From Alphaproteobacteria bacterium (GTDB taxonomy: Bacteria; Pseudomonadota; Alphaproteobacteria; RS24): a stretch of DNA of 6,389 nt. The DNA is taken from assembly GCA_022428185.1 (NCBI GenBank), contig JAKMCZ010000022.1, positions 1-6,389 of the forward strand, given 5' to 3'. The position numbers and the translations under genes were made by a program. Positions 1 to 5,146 of this stretch are shown here, one piece after another (position 1 is the first letter of the stretch; each line of letters starts with the position of its first letter). The notes beneath the pieces were generated by a model, which made no database searches, was not told the DNA's origin, and saw only the letters and a list, made by a program, of their open reading frames with translations.

Positions 1-2
1 GC

Positions 3-809
3 GATGTCGGACGCTGCTTGTCGCGTGCCTCTTACATGCCTGAAGAAGGCGATAACGGACTTACTTTTCCGGGCATTTTCGGCGTGATTGCGGGAAAATA
101 TTTCCAGCAATATGGTGATCATGCTGATGCTTTGGCGAAAATCGCTGCGAAAAATCATAAAAACGGGTCGGTTAATCCGCTGGCGCATATGCAAAAAGAT
201 TTCGGCTATGAGTTTTGTCGCGCCGAGAGTGACAAAAATCCGATTGTCGCCGGACCGTTAAAGCGCACAGATTGTTCGATGATTTCAGACGGCGCGGCAG
301 CGATTGTGCTGAGCGACGAAGAAACCGCACAATCGCATGACAAAGCGATTGCGTTTCGCGCCCGCACTCAGGCCAATGATTTTCTGCCGATGAGCAGGCG
401 TGACGTCACCGCCTTTGAAGGCCCGGCGACCGCGTGGAAAAAGGGCTTGGACGAGGCCGGTGTGACACTCGATGATTTGTCTTTGGTCGAAACCCATGAC
501 TGCTTCACCATTGCCGAGCTTATTCAATATGAAGCTATGGGGCTGGTTGACGCCGGTAAGGGTGCACAAGCGCTGGAAGATGGCACGGTTTATAAGGACG
601 GCAAATTGCCGGTCAATCCGTCGGGCGGGTTGAAGGCCAAAGGTCATCCGGTCGGTGCAACGGGGGTTTCCATGCATGTCATGGCGGCGCGCCAGCTTAT
701 GGACGATGCCGGTGAAATGCAGGTAAAAGATGCCAAGCTGGCCGGTATTTTCAATATGGGCGGCGCAGCGGTCGCCAATTATCTGTCCATATTGGAGCGC
801 GTCAAATAA
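3..809 (+). CDS. Thiolase (acetyl-CoA acetyltransferase / SCP2-type), 5'-truncated
   Basis: C-terminal part of a thiolase; the reading frame is open from the left edge and the protein continues upstream, so the in-frame TTG at 18 is not a credible start. Thiolases condense or cleave acyl-CoA thioesters in beta-oxidation and related pathways. The nucleophilic cysteine of the N-terminal half lies outside the window. Visible are DCSMISDGAAAIVLSD (about 270-318), HDCFT (495-509), which replaces the NEAFA motif of classical thiolases, and GHPVGATG (642-665) with the catalytic His at 645-647. The C-terminus reads FNMGGAAVANY instead of the classical CxGGG motif, so the last cysteine is absent. HDCF plus this ending is the pattern of the SCP-x/SCP2-type branch. 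The true substrate (acetoacetyl-CoA, branched-chain or sterol side-chain acyl-CoA) cannot be read from the sequence. It converges on the cytochrome c gene with a 3 bp gap. Confidence 0.93.
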   Translation, partial: DVGRCLSRASYMPEEGDNGLTFPGIFGVIAGKYFQQYGDHADALAKIAAKNHKNGSVNPLAHMQKDFGYEFCRAESDKNPIVAGPLKRTDCSMISDGAAAIVLSDEETAQSHDKAIAFRARTQANDFLPMSRRDVTAFEGPATAWKKGLDEAGVTLDDLSLVETHDCFTIAELIQYEAMGLVDAGKGAQALEDGTVYKDGKLPVNPSGGLKAKGHPVGATGVSMHVMAARQLMDDAGEMQVKDAKLAGIFNMGGAAVANYLSILERVK

Positions 810-830
810 GCCTTATTTGGCGTTTTCTTT
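800..830 (+). terminator. Rho-independent terminator after the thiolase gene
   Basis: The sequence CGTCAAATAA at 800-809 pairs with TTATTTGGCG at 813-822 (one G-U pair) around the 3-base loop GCC, and is followed by TTTTCTTT at 823-830. This is a good intrinsic terminator for plus-strand transcription. The stem contains the thiolase stop codon (807-809) and the last codon plus stop of the opposing cytochrome gene. In the minus direction the stem has no T tract after it, so bidirectional action is less likely. Confidence 0.6.
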
Positions 831-1214
831 AAGATAGGCAATCACATTGTCGCGGTCTTTTTCTTTTCTAAGACCGGCAAATGCCATGCGCCCGCCTTTG
901 ACCACTTTGCTGGGCTTGGTCAAATAGGCATCAAGATTAGCCTCGGTCCAGACTTTTTCGGCGGCTGCATATTTGACCATGGCTTTAGAATATTTGTAAT
1001 CGGCGACAGCGGCAATCTCGCGACCGACAATGCCGTTAAGCTGCGGGCCGACACGGTTCTTCGCATTGTCGCCAATCATGTGGCATGACAGGCATTTTTT
1101 ATAGACCTTCGCGCCTTTGACGGCATCGCCCGAGGCGGCCGGTTGAGCCAGCAACAGGCCTGAAAAAACCAATCCAAAAACTAATTTTCCAAAAGCGAAT
1201 TTATCTGCGCGCAT
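813..1214 (-). CDS. Small class I c-type cytochrome (periplasmic)
   Basis: 133-residue precursor. Residues 1 to about 27 form a Sec signal peptide: a basic start (MRADKFAFGK), a hydrophobic core and an AQPAAS-type cleavage region. The mature part is about 105 residues, the usual size of soluble cytochrome c2/c550-type carriers. The single haem site is CLSCH at residues 41-45 (Cys41 and Cys44 attach haem, His45 is the proximal ligand). VGPQLNGIVGR at 55-65 is the conserved segment after the haem site. GGRMAF at 107-112 supplies the probable distal ligand Met110, and the protein ends in the usual C-terminal helix (DNVIAYLKENAK). It probably shuttles electrons in the periplasm between the bc1 complex and an oxidase or other partner; the partner cannot be told from this window. 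The ATG start is supported by AAAGGAA 7 bases upstream (1222-1228). It has its own promoter at 1250-1278 and converges on the thiolase gene. Confidence 0.92.
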   Translation of the reverse strand: MRADKFAFGKLVFGLVFSGLLLAQPAASGDAVKGAKVYKKCLSCHMIGDNAKNRVGPQLNGIVGREIAAVADYKYSKAMVKYAAAEKVWTEANLDAYLTKPSKVVKGGRMAFAGLRKEKDRDNVIAYLKENAK

Positions 1215-1249
1215 GAGGGCGTTCCTTTATGTCCTTTGCCATTAGAGCG

Positions 1250-1278
1250 GATATAGGCGTTTTGGGAGCGCCTGCCAA
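1250..1278 (-). promoter_or_regulatory. Sigma-70-type promoter of the cytochrome c gene
   Basis: On the minus strand TTGGCA (1273-1278) is followed after exactly 17 bases by TATATC (1250-1255), matching TTGACA at 5 of 6 positions and TATAAT at 4 of 6. The start of transcription would be near 1243, giving a leader of about 28 bases that includes the ribosome binding site. This suggests the cytochrome is transcribed independently of the PNPOx-like gene upstream. An inverted repeat, AGGCG/CGCCT (1255-1259 and 1269-1273), lies in the spacer. Confidence 0.5.
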
Positions 1279-1315
1279 GCGCTTTGCCAGAGACACGCGG
1301 TCGCATCGCGCCAGG

Positions 1316-1945
1316 TCACGGCACCAGCCAGTTTTGCGTATCGGCGGCAAAATCAAACAAAGCACGCCGATGCCCACGCGCCGCCAAATAAAGCCATTCC
1401 ATTTGGTAAACATGCGCTGCCACCGGCACGAAATGGTCTTCGCCGTCGCGCGTCGCATCTGCGTCGAAGGCCACTTGATATGGCTCGTCGATAGAACTGC
1501 CCGGGCTTTGCGTGACTTGATAACATTCGCGGCTCATCGGGCGGGTTGCGGCCCAAGCCGTGTCATAGGCATCACCCGACAAGGTTTCGAGCTTGACCGC
1601 GAGGCGCAATTGAATCTTTGCACCCGCATCATAAAAATGCATCGCCGCGTTTGGATTTTCTGTCAGCTCGGCGATTTTCCCCGAGCGCGTATCGGTGTGA
1701 AAGCGCAAGGTTTTTGCATTGGTGTCGCAGCCACGCAAAACAACCGTTCTGATGGTCGGGTGACCGGCTGTCGTGATGGTGGCAACGCTGGGTGTGTGAA
1801 ACGCGCTTTTACGGTCTTTCACCCCGCGTTCCAGCATTGACCAGCCATAGGCGCAACTGGCGGCCAAATCGTCATAGCACGGCAAAATTGGCGCAATGTT
1901 GCGCGCATCATTATTGGGCTTTCGGTCAAACTCAGTATCACTCAT
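1316..1945 (-). CDS. PNPOx-like FMN-binding split-barrel protein (pyridoxamine phosphate oxidase family)
   Basis: 209 residues, soluble, with no signal peptide. The fold is that of the pyridoxamine 5'-phosphate oxidase-like FMN split barrel, closest in style to the cyanobacterial Alr4036-type subfamily. Visible marks are the strand TPSVATITTAGHPTIRTVVLRG at about 51-72 (shown here by its ends TPSVAT and RTVVLRG; the RTVVLR part corresponds to the FMN phosphate-binding strand), LRFHTDTRSGKIAEL at 80-94 (the second FMN-contacting segment, with Thr/Ser and Lys), then NPNAAMHFYD and a tryptophan-containing C-terminal strand ending NWLVP. The catalytic and PLP-binding C-terminal motif of genuine PdxH is not evident, so vitamin B6 synthesis should not be assumed; relatives include flavin- or haem-binding redox proteins of unknown substrate. 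Start: the ATG at 1945 fits the N-terminus of the family, but there is no Shine-Dalgarno sequence, and a promoter lies immediately upstream. It is divergent from the outer-membrane protein gene. Confidence 0.85.
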   Translation of the reverse strand: MSDTEFDRKPNNDARNIAPILPCYDDLAASCAYGWSMLERGVKDRKSAFHTPSVATITTAGHPTIRTVVLRGCDTNAKTLRFHTDTRSGKIAELTENPNAAMHFYDAGAKIQLRLAVKLETLSGDAYDTAWAATRPMSRECYQVTQSPGSSIDEPYQVAFDADATRDGEDHFVPVAAHVYQMEWLYLAARGHRRALFDFAADTQNWLVP

Positions 1946-1952
1946 GGAAATA

Positions 1953-1980
1953 GATATAGCTCATAGGCGGCATCTGACAA
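1953..1980 (-). promoter_or_regulatory. Promoter of the PNPOx-like gene, probably giving a leaderless mRNA
   Basis: On the minus strand TTGTCA (1975-1980, 5 of 6 to TTGACA) is followed after 16 bases by TATATC (1953-1958), or after 18 bases by TATCTA (1951-1956). The expected transcription start lies at about 1943-1947, on or next to the ATG at 1945. The 7 bases between the -10 box and the ATG (TATTTCC) hold no ribosome binding site. Confidence 0.4.
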
Positions 1981-1996
1981 AATCTGCGCCTTGCGA

Positions 1997-2009
1997 CAAT
2001 GTTGCATTG
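1997..2009. repeat. Short inverted repeat in the divergent intergenic region
   Basis: CAATG-TTG-CATTG is a perfect 5+5 palindrome with a 3-base centre. It lies in the 129 bp between the divergent PNPOx-like gene and the outer-membrane protein gene, about 65 bases before the latter's start. It could be an operator half-site pair or chance. No convincing -35/-10 pair for the outer-membrane protein gene was found in this region. Confidence 0.2.
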
Positions 2010-2062
2010 CGGCTGGTCTTTTTTGTGTCGAGGGCGCAAAATCGTCAGAACGAATCAGTTTC

Positions 2063-2068
2063 GGGAGA
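2063..2068 (+). promoter_or_regulatory. Ribosome binding site deciding the start of the outer-membrane protein gene
   Basis: GGGAGA lies 6 bases upstream of the ATG at 2075. The frame is open further upstream (from 1991), but those 28 residues are cysteine-rich and unlike a signal peptide, whereas translation from 2075 begins with a clean Sec signal. Confidence 0.7.
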
Positions 2069-2074
2069 CAATTC

Positions 2075-2563
2075 ATGCGCACGCTTCTTTTTGCTTTTGT
2101 TTTGATGGCTTTGCCTTTTGTTCCGGCACAGGCGCAAAATTATGTCGGTATTAGCGGCGGGTTGATGACCTATTCCGCCGGCAGCACGGATTTGGACAGT
2201 CAGGGTTTTACCGTCTTGGCAGGCGGTCAGTTTGATCCGCTCATCGCGGTCGAGTTTTCATACAGCTCACATTCCAGCGTTGAGGTCGGGTCCAATAATT
2301 ACAAAGCCTCCGTCATGGCCTTATCGGCAATCGTGCGCTCGCCCGGCGAGGGATTTGAACCGTTCTTGCGCTTCGGCTTGGCGCGTGGCGATTCCGATAT
2401 TGAAGGGTCACCCGATGACGGCACTGAAGATGGCGTGATTTACGGCATCGGGGCCGATTTCAGCCTCAATTATAATTCATCGCTGCGGCTCGAATATGTC
2501 GAGACCGATTTAGATGGGTCGGAAAGCAATCGCTTGAGCTTTGGCACGATTTATCGCTTCTGA
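2075..2563 (+). CDS. Small outer-membrane beta-barrel protein (OmpA-like / OMP_b-brl type)
   Basis: 162 residues from the ATG at 2075, which has GGGAGA in front of it. Residues 1-20 are a Sec signal peptide (MRTLLFAFVL then ALPFVPAQA, with cleavage expected after AQA before QNYVG). The mature chain of about 142 residues alternates polar and hydrophobic residues in segments such as NYVGISGGLMTYSAG, FTVLAGGQFDPLIAVEFSY, FEPFLRFGLARG, VIYGIGADFSLNY and SLRLEYVET, consistent with an eight-stranded barrel. It ends in FGTIYRF; a terminal aromatic residue is the recognition signal for Bam-dependent outer-membrane insertion. The acidic stretch DSDIEGSPDDGTEDG is a likely exposed loop. Relatives are often annotated as porin family or outer membrane beta-barrel protein; a specific transport role cannot be inferred. 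It converges on the tRNA gene, with 7 bp between its stop codon and the tRNA 3' end. Confidence 0.85.
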   Translation: MRTLLFAFVLMALPFVPAQAQNYVGISGGLMTYSAGSTDLDSQGFTVLAGGQFDPLIAVEFSYSSHSSVEVGSNNYKASVMALSAIVRSPGEGFEPFLRFGLARGDSDIEGSPDDGTEDGVIYGIGADFSLNYNSSLRLEYVETDLDGSESNRLSFGTIYRF

Positions 2564-2570
2564 GTAAAAA

Positions 2571-2644
2571 TGATCCCGGCAGGATTTGAACCTGCGACCC
2601 CCAGATTAGGAATCTGGTGCTCTATCCGGCTGAGCTACGGGACC
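2571..2644 (-). tRNA. tRNA-Arg, anticodon CCU (reads AGG)
   Basis: 74-base cloverleaf on the minus strand. The acceptor arm GGTCCCG pairs with CGGGATC (one G-U), with discriminator A at 2571. The D arm is GCTC/GAGC with loop AGCCGGATA. The anticodon arm CCAGA/TCTGG carries the loop TTCCTAA, so the anticodon is CCT (plus-strand 2608-2610, read as AGG). The variable loop is GGGTC, and the T arm GCAGG/CCTGC has loop TTCAAAT. The 3' CCA is not encoded and must be added afterwards. The transcript runs into TTTTTACTC just past the 3' end, a plausible weak termination tract. AGG is normally a rare arginine codon, so this is usually a minor tRNA. Confidence 0.97.
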
Positions 2645-2715
2645 ATAAAATTGTCATAACGGCGTGGGCCTTGTTCGTCCAGCGGCACTTGACCTTTGCG
2701 CTCGAAACTTGTCAC
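2635..2715 (-). other. Possible 26-codon ORF running into the 5' end of the tRNA gene
   Basis: A GTG at 2715 opens a 26-codon frame that contains KGQVPLDEQGPRRYDNF and stops at the TAG inside the tRNA (positions 8-10 of the tRNA). The composition looks protein-like: charged, proline-containing, with no low-complexity runs. However, there is no ribosome binding site, and in-frame sequence further upstream is merely antisense to the protease gene. It could be a small protein, a relic of a gene end, or chance. I do not recognise a family with certainty. Confidence 0.2.
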
Positions 2716-2717
2716 TT
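2689..2717 (+). promoter_or_regulatory. Weak candidate promoter of the M48 protease gene
   Basis: TTGACC (2689-2694) matches the first five bases of TTGACA. The region 17 bases later reads TCACTT (2712-2717), which is a poor -10 box. If used, transcription would start at about 2724, on the ATG cluster itself. No ribosome binding site precedes any of the candidate start codons. Confidence 0.25.
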
Positions 2718-2723
2718 TAATTG

Positions 2724-4172
2724 ATGATGCGCATGGCGAAAATAACCTTACGAAAATATGCGGCGCTGTTATGTGCGCTGCCCATGTTAGCTGCCTGCGG
2801 CGGCGCGACATTTTTGAGCGAAGCTGATGAGGCAAAAATCGGGGCTGAGCAGCACCCCAATATTATTCGCGAATATGGCGGTGTTTATCAAAATGCCAAA
2901 CTGACCGCTTATGTTGAGGCGGTGATGGCGCGCATCGGCAAATATTCTGACCGCCCCGATATCGCTTATCGCATCACTATTTTAGACACACCCATGGTCA
3001 ACGCATTTGCTTTGCCCGGCGGCTATACCTATGTCACACGCGGGCTTTTGGCATTGGCGGATAATGAGGCTGAGCTGGCCGGTGTCATCGGTCACGAGAT
3101 TGCCCATGTCACGGCGCGCCACGGCGCACGCCGCCATACCGCAGCCGTCGGCACGGCTGTTGTGGCAGGTGTTTTGGCGACCATTTTGAATGCCCGCACC
3201 GGACTTAATTCGCAAGCCACCGGTGATTTATTAAATGTTGGCGGGTCGGCGATTATGGCGGGTTATAGCCGCGATAATGAATATGAGGCCGATAATTTGG
3301 GCATTAAGGCAATGGCGCGCGCCGGTTATGAGCCGCAAGCGCAAGCCGAGCTTTTGCAGTCTTTGGCTGCTTTCGCGCAACATCAAAGCGGTGGCAAAAA
3401 ACAAACAGCAAGCTGGTTTGCAACCCACCCCAATAATCAAGCCCGGATTGCCAAAGCTGAAAAAAAAGCTGAAGCGGCGCGTCAAAAAATGACCGCTCTC
3501 GGGCAAATCGGCACGGACCGCCATTTGCAGATGATTGATGGCATGGTGTTTGGTGATGGCGCGCGGCAGGGGATTGTGCGCGGTCAACGGTTTGAGCATG
3601 CGGACTTGGCGCTGCGTTTTGATGTGCCGCGCGGTTTTGTTTTGGAAAACGGCCCAACACGGGTCACGGCGGCGCATGATAATGAGGTGCAGATTATTTT
3701 CGACCTCGATGCGCGTATTGCCAATGAAGCGCCCGGCGCTTATTTGCGCGATAGTTGGGCTAATGGACAAAAGCTGACCGGCTTTCAAAAGCTGACGATT
3801 GATGACCGCCTTGCGGCTCTGGGCACGATGAAAACACAAAACGGCATCGCCGTATTATTGGCTATTGAGGCGGGCGACAAACAAATTATGCGCTTTGGTG
3901 TGCTGGCCCCGCGCGGGCGCATTAGCGCGGCTGAAAGCGCAATGGCGAGCATGCGGCGCAGTATTGAATTTCTGAGCCCTCAGCAAGTGCGCGCCATTCG
4001 GCCTTACCGATTGCGTGTGGTGACGGTGAAACAGGGCGACAACGTCGCCAGTTTGGCGCGTCGTATGCGGGTCAATGCGAGCGATAAGGAAAGCTTGTTT
4101 CGCGTCCTCAACGGATTGGCGAACACCGATACGCTGGCTGCGGGCTCGCGCATCAAATTGATTTCGGATTAA
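2724..4172 (+). CDS. M48-family zinc metalloprotease, lipoprotein with C-terminal LysM-like domain (COG4784 type)
   Basis: 482 residues from the ATG at 2724; TTG 2721, ATG 2727 and ATG 2733 are equally possible because none has a ribosome binding site. The N-terminus is a lipoprotein signal: basic residues (KITLRK), a hydrophobic core, then the lipobox LAAC with the lipidated Cys at about residue 25 followed by GG, so it is anchored on the periplasmic side. The peptidase domain covers roughly residues 30-260. It contains MVNAFALPGGYTYVTRGLL, then HEIAH at 124-128 (zinc-binding His residues and catalytic Glu), and EYEAD at 186-190 with Glu186 as third zinc ligand. The middle region (about 270-420) has no motif I know. 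Residues about 430-480 (VKQGDNVASLARRM, then FRVLNGL and AAGSRIKLI) look like a LysM-type fold that could hold the enzyme near peptidoglycan. Homologues such as BepA/YfgC degrade or assist misassembled outer-membrane proteins. It converges on rpoH with an 18 bp gap. Confidence 0.92.
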   Translation: MMRMAKITLRKYAALLCALPMLAACGGATFLSEADEAKIGAEQHPNIIREYGGVYQNAKLTAYVEAVMARIGKYSDRPDIAYRITILDTPMVNAFALPGGYTYVTRGLLALADNEAELAGVIGHEIAHVTARHGARRHTAAVGTAVVAGVLATILNARTGLNSQATGDLLNVGGSAIMAGYSRDNEYEADNLGIKAMARAGYEPQAQAELLQSLAAFAQHQSGGKKQTASWFATHPNNQARIAKAEKKAEAARQKMTALGQIGTDRHLQMIDGMVFGDGARQGIVRGQRFEHADLALRFDVPRGFVLENGPTRVTAAHDNEVQIIFDLDARIANEAPGAYLRDSWANGQKLTGFQKLTIDDRLAALGTMKTQNGIAVLLAIEAGDKQIMRFGVLAPRGRISAAESAMASMRRSIEFLSPQQVRAIRPYRLRVVTVKQGDNVASLARRMRVNASDKESLFRVLNGLANTDTLAAGSRIKLISD

Positions 4173-4203
4173 GCGTCTTTAAAATGCGGTTTAGAGCAAT
4201 CCG
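4166..4203. repeat. Inverted repeat at the convergent protease/rpoH junction
   Basis: CGGATT (4166-4171) is repeated inverted as AATCCG (4198-4203), with a further GC/GC pair inside, enclosing the 18 bp between the two stop codons. It could form a hairpin in transcripts from either side, but no T tract follows in either direction, so a terminator role is uncertain. No better terminator is seen here. Confidence 0.2.
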
Positions 4204-5084
4204 GCATGGCGCGGGTCACCATCGGTTTTTGCCAATAACACGCCGCGCAGTTTGCCGAGTGCTTCGTGCTCAATTTGGCGGACACGCTCTTTTGAAATGC
4301 CCAGTGTTTTGCCCAGACTTTCCAGTGTGACGGTCTCTTCGGCCAAGCGACGGGCGCGAATAATCGTCATTTCGCGCTCATTCAACTCGCTCATTGCCTC
4401 GGCAATCCAACGAAGCTTCTGACGGCTATCAAGACGATTGGCGGCGTTGGCATCAGGCAGTTGGCGATCGCAAACCAGAAAATCTTGCCATTCGGCCATG
4501 CCGCCTTCACCCGAGCGATCGGAGATTGCCGCATTAAGAGAGCGGTCATTGGCTTCCATGCGGCCTTCCATGTTTTCTACATCTTCCAGCCGAACGCCCA
4601 ATTCGCGCGACACATAATTGCGGCTTTCTTGGGTCATATTGGCACCGATATCATTAATGCGCGCGCGCAGGCGTCGCATATTGAAAAACAGCGATTTTTG
4701 CGCCGAGGTTGTACCGGTACGCACAATTGACCAATTGCGCAGCACATAATCTTGAATTTGCGAGCGTATCCACCAGCCTGCATAGGTTGAAAAGCGCACA
4801 CCGCGATCGGGGTCGAAACGGTCTGCTGCTTGCATCAGGCCAATATTGCCCTCTTGAACCAAGTCACCCATTGGCAGGCCGTAATTTCTAAACTTGGCAG
4901 CAATTGCCACGACCAAGCGCACATGGGCGGCGGTCAATTCATGGAGCGATTTTTCATCGCGTTTGTCTTTCCACAAGCGAGCCAGTTTCTGCTCGTGTTC
5001 GGGTTCGAGCATCGGTAATTTCATCGCTTTTTTGATGAACTTGCGACCTGATTGAACGGTTTCTTTAGTGTCTAAATGAGCCAT
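4191..5084 (-). CDS. rpoH: Heat-shock/oxidative-stress sigma factor, sigma-32 family (RpoH2-type)
   Basis: 297 residues, the usual length. Region 2 runs from about residue 48 to 122, with DLVQEGNIGLMQAADRF (74-90) for core polymerase binding and RFSTYAGWWIRSQIQDY followed by NWSIVR (about 97-122) for -10 recognition. The RpoH box, specific to this family, is QKSLFFNMR at 129-137. Region 4.2 carries the helix-turn-helix LESLGKTLGISKERVRQIE at about 254-272 for the -35 element. Several features favour the alphaproteobacterial RpoH2 (RpoHII) branch over RpoH1: NWSIVR before GTTSAQK, FLVCD near QLPD, and LNEREMTIIRARRL with LGISKERVRQIE. In relatives such as Rhodobacter, RpoHII acts in singlet-oxygen and general oxidative stress. 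Start ATG at 5084 has AGAGG 9 bases upstream. It lies 62 bp downstream of carD on the same strand and may share its transcript. The leader can fold into a hairpin around the ribosome binding site. Confidence 0.96.
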   Translation of the reverse strand: MAHLDTKETVQSGRKFIKKAMKLPMLEPEHEQKLARLWKDKRDEKSLHELTAAHVRLVVAIAAKFRNYGLPMGDLVQEGNIGLMQAADRFDPDRGVRFSTYAGWWIRSQIQDYVLRNWSIVRTGTTSAQKSLFFNMRRLRARINDIGANMTQESRNYVSRELGVRLEDVENMEGRMEANDRSLNAAISDRSGEGGMAEWQDFLVCDRQLPDANAANRLDSRQKLRWIAEAMSELNEREMTIIRARRLAEETVTLESLGKTLGISKERVRQIEHEALGKLRGVLLAKTDGDPRHAGLL

Positions 5085-5116
5085 AGTTACGTACCTCTGT
5101 GTTAGATACGCAAACT
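5085..5116 (-). promoter_or_regulatory. Leader hairpin around the rpoH ribosome binding site (candidate RNA thermometer)
   Basis: In the minus-strand RNA, AGTT-U-GCGUA (5107-5116) can pair with UACGU-AACU (5085-5093), leaving one bulged U and one G-U pair. The 13-base loop (5094-5106) contains the Shine-Dalgarno AGAGG (5094-5098) directly against the stem. The 3' arm fills the whole gap between the Shine-Dalgarno and the AUG, and one more U-A pair could include the A of the AUG. An alternative hairpin, GUUAG/CUAAC (5115-5119 with 5101-5105), uses overlapping bases and excludes the first. This is seen by eye only, with no energy calculation. Confidence 0.3.
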
Positions 5117-5121
5117 AACTG

Positions 5122-5138
5122 TTTCCGGTTCACGGAAA
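5122..5138 (-). repeat. Inverted repeat between carD and rpoH
   Basis: TTTCCG and CGGAAA form a perfect 6+6 inverted repeat with a 5-base loop, 8 bases after the carD stop codon. In carD transcripts it would form a small hairpin not followed by a U tract. It might act as a weak attenuator, an RNA processing or 3'-end stabilising site, or an operator for rpoH. Confidence 0.3.
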
Positions 5139-5146
5139 GTTTCGCT

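Noticed and set aside
18..20. TTG as a start codon for the thiolase
   Set aside because: The frame is open to the left edge, and the residues before the TTG (DVGRC) fit the thiolase family alignment, so the gene simply begins outside the window.
1229..1840. Long plus-strand frame (203 codons) opposite the PNPOx-like gene
   Set aside because: The translation is Arg/His/Cys-rich with no family features, while the minus-strand frame has the FMN-binding motifs.
1991..2074. Upstream extension of the outer-membrane protein gene
   Set aside because: It would place a cysteine-rich 28-residue stretch before a perfect signal peptide; the ATG at 2075 has a good ribosome binding site.
2571..2644. tRNA gene as an integration site for a genomic island
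   Set aside because: No integrase, no direct repeat of the tRNA 3' end and no foreign-looking genes occur on either side in this window.
3231..3839. Minus-strand frame of 202 codons inside the M48 protease gene
   Set aside because: It is antisense to the well-supported protease domain and has no recognisable motif or ribosome binding site.
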